Part shown: piece by piece, positions 28,147 to 35,638 of the stretch | How the letters are laid out: each line of letters opens with the position of its first letter | Numbering within the stretch: position 1 is the first letter of the stretch | Origin: JBEKUY01 sp049514555 | GTDB taxonomy: Bacteria > Acidobacteriota > Terriglobia > Acidiferrales > UBA7541 | Direction: 5' to 3' | NCBI GenBank assembly: GCA_049514555.1 | Contig: JBEKUY010000001.1 | Span: 310,001 to 374,000, forward strand | DNA: 64,000 bases | Program-made: the position numbers and the translations under genes | Notes under the pieces: model-generated | The model's input: only the letters and a program-made list of their open reading frames with translations | Told to the model about the DNA's origin: nothing | The model's database searches: none

Positions 28147-28284
28147 GATCGCGCTCTCACAACCTCGTTTTTCATTGTAGCAAAGCGCGCAAACGCGTCA
28201 ACGCGGCTGCGCCGCATTGCCAACAGCACCCACTCTGCGTTTCGGAGACGAGCCTCGAGTCCTGCGGAAAACAGTTCCGCCGGA

Positions 28285-29577
28285 TCAGAATGAAGTCCCA
28301 GCGAAGGAAGCACCTTGCAGTCTGACGACAACAATATCCCCGCGCTCGTTTCCGGCCGAGTCGAAGGAGATGGCACCTGTGGCGCCCTGGAAGCTGGTGC
28401 CCGCCGCGAGAACGTCCCGCACCCGGGCGCGATTGGCTCCCGCGTGGCGCAAGGCGGCGGCAACCACATGCACGGCATCGTAAGCTTCGGCGGCAGCGGC
28501 ACTGGGCATGGTTCCTGTCCGGTCGCGGAATCGTTTCTCAAACTCCTGTCGTGCCGATCCCGCCCCCTTCGCAGGAGAAGCCGCCACCCAGATCTCCGCG
28601 TCATTTCCTTCGCCTTGCGCCGGACGCGCCGGCGATGGCTCCCCCACCCTCATTCCGGCAATCTCAGCGGCTTTTCGGCAGAGATAAACAGGCATCGTGG
28701 GCTTCCCATGCCGGATGAGGGGAAGCAGCTCCGCGGCAAGGTCATGGTCGGTCCACAGAACGACGGCCTCTGGGTCTCGCGCCTTCACCTGAGCCATTGC
28801 GGATTCCACGTCCGCACTCGCGGAAGAAATTTCCAGCCGTCCGGGCGGAGGCGCGTGGAGTTGCCGCGCGGCTTTTTCGAATTGCTCGCTCCCTACGCGG
28901 CCATCGTGATCCACCTGAGCGAGGAGCAGCACTTTCCGGCAACCCCGTTGCCGATAGATATGTTCCGCGAAAGCTCGCGCCTCGTCTGCGTCGCTCGGTC
29001 CCAGACGGAAGATCCAAGGAAGATTGATCTGGGTCGTGGTCGCATCGCTGGCGAGAGTCAGTATCGGCACGCCGATCTTATTGGCGATCTGCTCGGCCTG
29101 ATGCGCGATATTGCCGTCAGGAGAGGTGATCAGGGCGACTGCTTCGTCTTGAAGGATGAGCCGGACCATCTCGCTGCTCGCCTGCCCCCACGATCCACTC
29201 TCGTCACGCACGGCGAGTGTGAGTCCGCGGCCATCGGGAAGAGACTGCACAATCTCCTCGTCCAGGGCCAACTGCGCGGCTTGCAGCAACGCCTTGCCCT
29301 CGGCCTCGTGGCTTCCCCGGAGAGGCAGAATCATCCCAATGACCACGTAGTTTCCCTTGAGGTCATACGAAGACCCGCGCCCGGGGCCAGAATAGTAGAC
29401 CGCGTCCCTGTTGATGGAAGCGTACGGTTTTGTGGTGGCGGGGTCCGTTTGGGCTTCCGCGGGCAGTCCTGCAAGGACCACCGCCGCGAGGAGCGTCAGG
29501 AACCCGCACAGAGAGAAACTCACAGAACGTGAGCGCCAGACGGGGAGAACTCTATCCCGAAGATCGGAACATCCCAT
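28285..29577 (-). CDS. Exported solute-binding protein, branched-chain amino-acid (LivJ) type, copy B
   Basis: About 430 residues with a signal peptide (FSLCGFLTLLAAVVLAGLPAEAQ) and the type I periplasmic-binding fold: IGMILPLRGSHEAEGKALLQ, VALITSPDGNIAHQAEQIAN and GVPILTLASDATTTQINLPWIFR. No ABC permease or ATPase is nearby, so it may sense rather than transport. The frame extends about 109 codons upstream inside the neighbour. The ATG at 29577 (or a GTG one codon earlier) is chosen because it follows that gene's stop and begins the signal region. It is last of the exported-protein cluster and follows its paralogue. Confidence 0.82.
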   Translation of the reverse strand: MGCSDLRDRVLPVWRSRSVSFSLCGFLTLLAAVVLAGLPAEAQTDPATTKPYASINRDAVYYSGPGRGSSYDLKGNYVVIGMILPLRGSHEAEGKALLQAAQLALDEEIVQSLPDGRGLTLAVRDESGSWGQASSEMVRLILQDEAVALITSPDGNIAHQAEQIANKIGVPILTLASDATTTQINLPWIFRLGPSDADEARAFAEHIYRQRGCRKVLLLAQVDHDGRVGSEQFEKAARQLHAPPPGRLEISSASADVESAMAQVKARDPEAVVLWTDHDLAAELLPLIRHGKPTMPVYLCRKAAEIAGMRVGEPSPARPAQGEGNDAEIWVAASPAKGAGSARQEFEKRFRDRTGTMPSAAAAEAYDAVHVVAAALRHAGANRARVRDVLAAGTSFQGATGAISFDSAGNERGDIVVVRLQGASFAGTSF

Positions 29578-29585
29578 CACGGCCG

Positions 29586-30953
29586 TTACTGACTCCCTGC
29601 CCCTCCAAGAGCGGCCGCCGATTCCCGGTGGTGGGCCGGGAAGTAAACGAATTTGCCGCCCTCGACGCGCGCCAGAGTAACTGGGGCAATGTTGTTCAGC
29701 GTGTAGTCGAACTGCGCCCGGCCGGCCGCACCGGCGTACTCTTTGAGTTCGTACTCTCTCAACGCGTCCATGATGAGCCCCCGGTTCAGACCCGCCTTTT
29801 CGATGGCTTTGATGAGCATCGTCATCCCATCGTAGGCATACGCAGCATAGCCGTCCGGCTCTTGATTGAAGCGCTGCCGGTACTTCTCGACGAACGCCAG
29901 CCACTTGGGATCTTTGCGCGATGGATCAAGAGCGCTCGTTGCCACGAACCCCTCGGCAGCAGACCCTGCGATCTCCAAGAGCTGTGGATACACAAGGCGG
30001 CTGGCGCCGAAGGCCGGCTGCTTCATCCCCAGTGCACGCATCTGCTTGAGGATTAGGCCGGCCTCCGGCGGTTCACCCCAGATCACCAAGCCTTCAATCT
30101 TGGCGTTTTGCAGCATCCGAAGCTGGGTCGAGAAATCGGTGTCCCCTCGCTCGAATTTCACTTCCAGCAGCGGCGTGTGGCCCATGCGCCTCGCTTCATC
30201 GGAGAATTTGGCCACGCCGATGCGCGCGTAGCGTGATTGAGTCCGCAACACGCCGATTCGCTTGAGCTTGAGCTGCTTGAAGACGTAATCGGCAAGCGCG
30301 TAGCCCTGCTGCCGGTCGTCGGGGAAATTGTGCAGCAGCCATTGAATACGCGTCTCAGTGACGGTCGGGTCCGTCGTGCCAGTGTCCATGATCGGGATTT
30401 CCAGCTTCAGGCTCGCGCGAAGCGCAATGTGTGTGGAAGCGCCGTCAATCGCACCCAGCATGGCCACGACGTGCTCGTCGAATTTCATCTTGACGATCTC
30501 TGTGGAAGATGCACCCCACAGTGGCAGGTCGCTATGTATCTTCAGGTCATACGGCTTGCCACACGACATCCCGCTGGCCCCGTATCCGCCCGCCGCATTG
30601 GCTTCATCGATCGCCATGGTCGCGCCGTTCAACATGGCCACGCCATATCGGACGTCCGGGTGGTTCGGGTCAATAGGCCCGAGGAAACCTATATTCACGC
30701 TCTTCGACCGGTACAAATCTGCAGACATTTCCTCGCGCGCTGCGCCGTTGTACTCCAGGGTATTCGCCTCGACGAACCACTCCTTGTAGGGCTTCGTAAA
30801 TTTCCGGTAAGGTACCGCGTCGTCCGGCATGTTGGCGTACCGTGGCAACGTAGCCGGCTCGCTTGGCGCCTTCTGAGGTTCGTCGTCATATTGCGGCCAG
30901 GCCGGAGTCGCAAGAAACAAAAACGCAAACAGCCAAAGAAACCTGGCGCGCAT
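29586..30953 (-). CDS. Exported solute-binding protein, branched-chain amino-acid (LivJ) type, copy A
   Basis: About 455 residues. MRARFLWLFAFLFLATPAWPQ is a signal peptide, and the ATG at 30953 has a strong GGGAGGAAAGG ribosome site; the frame opens 20 codons earlier without support. Type I binding-protein blocks are VNIGFLGPIDPNHPD, HVVAMLGAIDGASTHIALR, IPIMDTGTTDPTVTET and GYAAYAYDGMTMLIKAIEKAG. The N-terminal 80 residues before the fold are unusual and proline/acid-rich. No transporter subunits are linked. In PQQ-dependent alcohol oxidation clusters similar orphan binding proteins occur with YVTN propellers and cytochromes, as here. Confidence 0.85.
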   Translation of the reverse strand: MRARFLWLFAFLFLATPAWPQYDDEPQKAPSEPATLPRYANMPDDAVPYRKFTKPYKEWFVEANTLEYNGAAREEMSADLYRSKSVNIGFLGPIDPNHPDVRYGVAMLNGATMAIDEANAAGGYGASGMSCGKPYDLKIHSDLPLWGASSTEIVKMKFDEHVVAMLGAIDGASTHIALRASLKLEIPIMDTGTTDPTVTETRIQWLLHNFPDDRQQGYALADYVFKQLKLKRIGVLRTQSRYARIGVAKFSDEARRMGHTPLLEVKFERGDTDFSTQLRMLQNAKIEGLVIWGEPPEAGLILKQMRALGMKQPAFGASRLVYPQLLEIAGSAAEGFVATSALDPSRKDPKWLAFVEKYRQRFNQEPDGYAAYAYDGMTMLIKAIEKAGLNRGLIMDALREYELKEYAGAAGRAQFDYTLNNIAPVTLARVEGGKFVYFPAHHRESAAALGGAGSQ

Positions 30954-31047
30954 GCGGCCTTTCCTCCCGTTGGGTCTTGCCGATGTGAAGAAGCGTGTCA
31001 GAAAGCTGGGCATGGCGCATCTCCCCGTGGATAGCGTTCCAATCTCT

Positions 31048-31944
31048 CTATACCGTGTGCGCTTTCTTCTTCGTTAGGTACTCCTGCCTCGCATCGATGA
31101 ACTCGATGATGTCCCTCAACGTCGAGGGGCCGATCGCTTGGGCGGCGTCACATGTCGGTCGGACGGCATCCGCGCGCTCGCTCGCCACCTCAATGATCAA
31201 GCCGTGGCTGCCGAATTCGATGGCAGCGCGGCTTGCGGGCTCCACCATCGCAGAGACTCCAGTGGCATGGCTCGGATCGACGATCACCGGCAGAAATGTT
31301 ACTGCCTTCACCGCAGGAATGACGTTCAGGTCCAAGACGAAACGTGAGTATTCACCCGACGGATACGCCTTGATCCCGCGCTCGCAAAGCACGATCTCCA
31401 GGTTCCCTTCCTTGGCGATGTACTCCGCCGCTCCCAGCCATTCGCAAAGGCTGGCAGCCATTCCGCGCTTGAGCAGGACCGGTTTCCCGCTGCGTCCCGC
31501 TTCAGCGAGTAAAGGATAGTTCTGCATGTTGCGGGAGCCGATCTGGAGCATGTCGGCGTATTCGGCCACTTGTTTGACGAGCCGTGTATCCATCACCTCG
31601 GTGACGACCGGCAGGCCGGTCGCGTCGCTCGCCTCGCGAAGAATCTTCAGACCCTCCAGTCCCAGGCCCTGAAAATCATGGGGGGAAGTGCGGGGCTTAA
31701 ACGCGCCTCCGCGGAGCATCTCCGCGCCGGCCGCCTTCACGGCTCGCGCCACTTCGAGCGTCTGCTCGCGGCTCTCGACCGCGCATGGCCCTGCGATCAC
31801 CGCCGGCCGCTCGCTGCCGAACTGCGCGCGTCCCACCTGCACGATGCGCGTCTCGGTACCCTCAGCCCCGGGATGCACTCGACGGCTCACGAGAGGGCAA
31901 ATCCTCGGTATGTCGTCCGCCGCAACTGTTCCTGCAATTCTCAT
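31048..31944 (-). CDS. DAHP synthase-like aldolase (AroF/KdsA family), divergent
   Basis: About 298 residues of the 3-deoxy-7-phosphoheptulonate synthase family, which joins PEP and erythrose-4-phosphate in the shikimate pathway. Conserved blocks: VIAGPCAVESREQTLEVAR, MLRGGAFKPRTSPHDFQGLG, MLQIGSRNMQNYPLL, PVLLKRGMAA and LPVIVDPSHATG. The usual Arg/Asn-Thr-Leu-Asp segment after the metal site is replaced by SRFVLDLNVIP, so the substrate could differ (inference). The frame opens 32 codons earlier, but MRIAGTVAADD at 31944 has AGGTGG upstream. It sits between exported-protein genes, unusual for a biosynthetic aldolase. Confidence 0.82.
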   Translation of the reverse strand: MRIAGTVAADDIPRICPLVSRRVHPGAEGTETRIVQVGRAQFGSERPAVIAGPCAVESREQTLEVARAVKAAGAEMLRGGAFKPRTSPHDFQGLGLEGLKILREASDATGLPVVTEVMDTRLVKQVAEYADMLQIGSRNMQNYPLLAEAGRSGKPVLLKRGMAASLCEWLGAAEYIAKEGNLEIVLCERGIKAYPSGEYSRFVLDLNVIPAVKAVTFLPVIVDPSHATGVSAMVEPASRAAIEFGSHGLIIEVASERADAVRPTCDAAQAIGPSTLRDIIEFIDARQEYLTKKKAHTV

Positions 31945-32063
31945 GGCCTGCCCACCTTTCTCGGACCCCGGTTCCACCGATGCCCATCCTGCGGGCGGTT
32001 CGACGTTCCCGCCGAGTTTGAATTGACATCCCGCTCGCATACGACCGGGTGCCCTGGCCCCTT

Positions 32064-32576
32064 TCAGCGCTCCTGAGTCTTCGCGCTGGAATCAAAAATC
32101 ACCATGGCCTCCATCTCGACCAGCAAATCGGGCCGGCAAAGGATGGCCTGAATGCCGGTGGACGCGGGCAAGGGATCGAGCCCCTGCTCCTTGAAGAACT
32201 GCGTCCGGATGGCGTTGAATTCCGCGTAATCGCGCTCGATGTCCCGGAGGTAGCAGGTGGTACGCACCACGTCCTTCCATGTGGCGCCTTCGGACTCCAG
32301 CAGCGCGGTGATATTGCGGTACGTCCGCCATGTCTGTGCCGCAAAGTCACCGGCGTGCACGGTATTGCCGTTCTTATCGATACTCGCCGTGCCGGAGATC
32401 AGAAGAATCGTAATGCCTTTGATGTCCAGCCGCAGGCCCCTGGTAAAAGACGATGGATGCGGGTAGTCGTAGGCCTCGTTCAGCGCTTCCGGCGCGCGGA
32501 TGGCTTTTTTGCACACCAAGTCCTGTTCCTGCTGGCTCGGTATGCTGGCTTCAATTGCCGCTCGTGCTGTGGTCAT
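32064..32576 (-). CDS. RidA/YjgF family protein, non-archetypal
   Basis: About 170 residues, longer than RidA (about 128) through an N-terminal extension. The Rid fold is seen in LLISGTASIDKNGNTVHAGDFAAQTWRT-like sequence and VVRTTCYLRDIERD. RidA hydrolyses reactive enamines/imines using a conserved Arg. In LPASTGIQAILCRPD the position normally Arg (in PARSCVEV of E. coli RidA) is Ser, so classic imine deaminase activity is doubtful. Its first 26 nt overlap the end of the propeller gene, indicating coupling. Several Rid subfamilies without that Arg are known and uncharacterised. Confidence 0.82.
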   Translation of the reverse strand: MTTARAAIEASIPSQQEQDLVCKKAIRAPEALNEAYDYPHPSSFTRGLRLDIKGITILLISGTASIDKNGNTVHAGDFAAQTWRTYRNITALLESEGATWKDVVRTTCYLRDIERDYAEFNAIRTQFFKEQGLDPLPASTGIQAILCRPDLLVEMEAMVIFDSSAKTQER

Positions 32577-33687
32577 GGGGCTTCCCTTCCTTATTGGATT
32601 CGCGCATACCGTGGCTCAATCCTCTGGCTGTGGCCACCCAGATGTCCTCGCCCTGAAAATCCATGTTCAAGATGTAGTTGTGAGCAAGGGATGTTGCTGT
32701 TTCGAGTTTGGTTGCCTTGTTGTCCGGCCCGGTAATCACAATCTCACCGCGGCCGGTATTTGATTTGGGCCGGTACGTCACCCAAGTGTTTGTTTTGTAG
32801 TTCAGGTAACTCAACCCCTTGTCCGTGCAAGCCCAGACTTCGTCGCCGCGGGACTTGGGAGCATTGATGAAGTCCGAGGCCAAACCACTGTCTGTCGAAA
32901 GATAGTTGTGCCAGTAGCGGCCGTCGTATCCGCTAAGGCCGAAGTAAGTGGACGCCCAGAACATCTTCGTGTCGGCGTTATAAGCGACATTGCTCACGAT
33001 GATGTGGATTAGTCCCTGATTCTTGAACAGCACGATCTCCATCTCTTCGTCCGGGTCCGTGTATGGCTTCCAATAATCCCCGGCGATGTCGTACTCCAGC
33101 ACTCCGCCTCCCCACACGGCGAAGTAGACCTTCTTTTCTTTTTCGGCAACGGCGATGCCATACGACCAGGGTTCATGCATCGGCGCGACCTTTTCGCTGA
33201 CGATCGTCCACTCTCCCGTGCGGATGTTCAATCGGCTGATGCCGGCTGTGGTTGCCACCCAGACGTAATCGCCCTGGATCGCTACGCCATACGTGATGTC
33301 GTTCGCCAGACCACTCGTAAGATTCGTGTAGTTCTTGAAGGTTCCCCCGGAGTACTGGCTGACTCCGCCGAACGTGGCGATCCAAACATCGCCCGTCTGC
33401 TTGTCCACTGCGATTCCCGTCACGACGCGGTTGACCAAGCCATCTTGCGGCGTGAAGACTCGCTTGATTTGACCCTTTTCGATCAGCACGAGGCCGCTCT
33501 CCGTCCCTGCCCATACCCGGTCGCCGTCCACGGTAACGGCGAGCACCTTCTCATCGGGCATGCCGTTTGCCGTCGTGTAGTTCTCCCACTTCGTGTACAG
33601 CGGTGGCTTCTGCGCAATGGCAGGCGACAGAAGCGCCAGCGATACTCCGGCTCCGACCACCCAACGTTTCCATTCCCGGATCTTCAT
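32551..33687 (-). CDS. Exported propeller protein (two-component-regulator propeller type)
   Basis: About 378 residues with a signal peptide (WVVGAGVSLALLSPAIAQ) followed by a run of about seven beta-propeller blades. Each blade has a core like DRVWAGTESGLVLIEKG, GDVWIATFGGVSQYSGG, DYVWVATTAGISRL and DEVWACTDKGLSYL, the Reg_prop pattern normally found in hybrid sensor kinases. Here there is no kinase or membrane domain, so it is a free periplasmic propeller. A short His/Asp tail (KPHDHS) ends it. It follows the YVTN/cytochrome gene by 58 nt and overlaps the RidA-like gene. Confidence 0.8.
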   Translation of the reverse strand: MKIREWKRWVVGAGVSLALLSPAIAQKPPLYTKWENYTTANGMPDEKVLAVTVDGDRVWAGTESGLVLIEKGQIKRVFTPQDGLVNRVVTGIAVDKQTGDVWIATFGGVSQYSGGTFKNYTNLTSGLANDITYGVAIQGDYVWVATTAGISRLNIRTGEWTIVSEKVAPMHEPWSYGIAVAEKEKKVYFAVWGGGVLEYDIAGDYWKPYTDPDEEMEIVLFKNQGLIHIIVSNVAYNADTKMFWASTYFGLSGYDGRYWHNYLSTDSGLASDFINAPKSRGDEVWACTDKGLSYLNYKTNTWVTYRPKSNTGRGEIVITGPDNKATKLETATSLAHNYILNMDFQGEDIWVATARGLSHGMRESNKEGKPHDHSTSGN

Positions 33688-33745
33688 GGCTCGTTCTCTT
33701 CTCCCACTCCGTTCTCATCCCCTGCATCCTGTGGACGAAGGGCGG

Positions 33746-35638
33746 CTACAGGGTCTTCAAGTACTCAATCAAATCGTTCAATTGCTCCTTGGACATGTCC
33801 GATGTCACCCCGTGCTTGTCCGTGCCGTTGAATGTGGTCCAGATTTCCTCCAGTGAAAGGGCCTCGCCGTTATGAAGAAACGGCGGTTTCTGGTAGACGC
33901 GCTCGAGCTGCGGAGTATCGAAAAGGCCCGAGGTGTCGTACTTGTCCGCTGTTCCGACGTCTTCGCTCAGCTTGTTGGTGTAGTGCGTTTCAGGTGTGTG
34001 ACAAACATCGCAAGATTTCCGGAAGAAAACTGCCTTGCCCCGTTCCTGCGCCGGCGTCAGCTCGCCGTTCCCAGCAAGGTGCCGGTTGGGAGGCAACGGA
34101 ATGGACTTAATGAATGCCACGAGGTTTGCCAATTGCTTGGAGTCAAACCCCTGGGCATGGAACAGGAATGTCGCGATTCGCGGGCCGCACTGGGTCTCGA
34201 GATCGGGATTGTGGCCGTTCCACTTGTAGGGCGCCGTTTCGGCGATGCCGCGCAAGGTGCGATTGGCCACACGGTCACGCCCGAGTCGTGGCGTTTCCAG
34301 ATTCCACGACACGCCATCGATGTGGTTGTCCGGGTGGCACGTGGCGCAGGCAAACTGCCCTTGGAAGCAGAAGCTGGCGTCGTGGAACAAGCGCTCGCCC
34401 TGCCGCAGCGGCGTGATTTCCTCCGGCCCGCCCAAATCAATCTTGGACTTGACCTGCAGCCGCCGCAGGTCTACCACCGTCAGGCTGTCGTCCAACCGGT
34501 CGGCGATGTACGCAGTTTGTCCGTCCGGAGAAATCACAATCGCCGTGGGATTGAAGCCCGTGTGGAGCCGGCGCACCACAAACTCCTGCGCTGAATCCAG
34601 GCGATTGGCGAGTTCCTCTGCCGGAACTTCACGCAAGCGATGCTCGAGTTTGGCGGTGTTGATGATGGAAACGACGTCTGCCTCAGCAGAAGTCACCAGC
34701 GCGTAGCGACCGTCCGGCGTGAAGGCCGCCCCGTCTGCCCCCGCATAGTAGTAGTCCATATCATCGAGAAGGACTTGGGTAACCTGTGAAGGCGCTCCTT
34801 CAGGAAGAGCGCCTTCACCAGGCCGGATGACCGCCACTCCGTGCGTGACGATCCATCCCTGGTTCACGCGAATGAGTGGGCCCAGATTCTTCGGCCGCAC
34901 GAGCGGCACCAGCAGATAATCCCCCCGCCTGTCTGGGGCTTCCGCTATATGCCGGAGCTCCAGGGCATCCGGAATGAATATCCGCTCGGCGACGGTTTGT
35001 TTCCTCGTGTCGATCACCGTCAACTCAGAAACCGGGGGCTGATCGAAGGGCCCCAGGTGCGGAAGCAGATTCGAGACATAGACCCGGCGGCCATCGCGAG
35101 AAAGCGCCACTTGATGTGGCGATCGCCACGCCGCGAGGCGCTTGATCTCCACGCCCTTCGAAAGATCAAGCAAAGACACGTCATTGCCGATGCTATTCGC
35201 GACGTAAAGCACCTTGCCGGTGCGATCTGTTGTCAGTCCGATGGGGCCCCAGCCCGTCTGCAGCGTGCGGCGCACTTTGAGCGACTGCGCGTCAATCTCG
35301 CTAACCGTGTCGCTCCACTCGTTCGACACGTAGAGAGTCTGTCCGTCAGGCGACACCGCGACGCCCTTAGGTTTGCGGCCCACCTTGGCCTTGCCGACAA
35401 CGCGCTGGGTGCGTACGTCAACCGCGAGGAGAGAGTCGTCATCCTCGCACACCACGTAGAGCCTCAGCCCGTCAGACGAGAAAGTTAGCTCCACTGGCGT
35501 GAGGTAGCTCGACTGCGGCTTTGCCGCAGAGCGCGCCTCATCTGCCGCAACGCGGGTCCAGGAGCTCCCCAATGCGCCGGCAAATATGCCGGCCACGCAC
35601 AGCGCGGGGAAAAACAGCTTCTTGCGTCCCGCGCTCAT
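33746..35638 (-). CDS. YVTN beta-propeller fused to dihaem cytochrome c
   Basis: About 630 residues. A signal peptide is followed by YVTN-type propeller repeats (SSDGLRLYVVCEDDDSLLAVD, VSPDGQTLYVSNEWSDTVSEID) up to about residue 400. The C-terminal cytochrome domain has two haem c motifs, CATCH and CDVCH, and resembles the cytochrome c peroxidase/MauG group (GIAETAPYKWNGH). It is probably a periplasmic electron-transfer or redox protein. Its ATG overlaps the stop of the CRTAC1 gene as ATGA. A 12-bp inverted repeat lies inside the coding sequence at 34786-34818. The redox partner and substrate are unknown. Confidence 0.85.
   Translation of the reverse strand: MSAGRKKLFFPALCVAGIFAGALGSSWTRVAADEARSAAKPQSSYLTPVELTFSSDGLRLYVVCEDDDSLLAVDVRTQRVVGKAKVGRKPKGVAVSPDGQTLYVSNEWSDTVSEIDAQSLKVRRTLQTGWGPIGLTTDRTGKVLYVANSIGNDVSLLDLSKGVEIKRLAAWRSPHQVALSRDGRRVYVSNLLPHLGPFDQPPVSELTVIDTRKQTVAERIFIPDALELRHIAEAPDRRGDYLLVPLVRPKNLGPLIRVNQGWIVTHGVAVIRPGEGALPEGAPSQVTQVLLDDMDYYYAGADGAAFTPDGRYALVTSAEADVVSIINTAKLEHRLREVPAEELANRLDSAQEFVVRRLHTGFNPTAIVISPDGQTAYIADRLDDSLTVVDLRRLQVKSKIDLGGPEEITPLRQGERLFHDASFCFQGQFACATCHPDNHIDGVSWNLETPRLGRDRVANRTLRGIAETAPYKWNGHNPDLETQCGPRIATFLFHAQGFDSKQLANLVAFIKSIPLPPNRHLAGNGELTPAQERGKAVFFRKSCDVCHTPETHYTNKLSEDVGTADKYDTSGLFDTPQLERVYQKPPFLHNGEALSLEEIWTTFNGTDKHGVTSDMSKEQLNDLIEYLKTL
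34786..34818. repeat. 12-bp perfect inverted repeat (hairpin) within a coding sequence
   Basis: GTGAAGGCGCTC at 34786-34797 and its exact complement GAGCGCCTTCAC at 34807-34818 are separated by a 9-nt loop. It lies inside the propeller part of the YVTN/cytochrome gene and would form a strong stem in the mRNA. No U-tract follows, so it is not a standard terminator. Confidence 0.6.

Noticed and set aside
28147..28284. Possible CIRCE element before hrcA
   Set aside because: AGCACCCACTC-like letters occur near 28226 but no nine-base palindrome with the right spacing exists.
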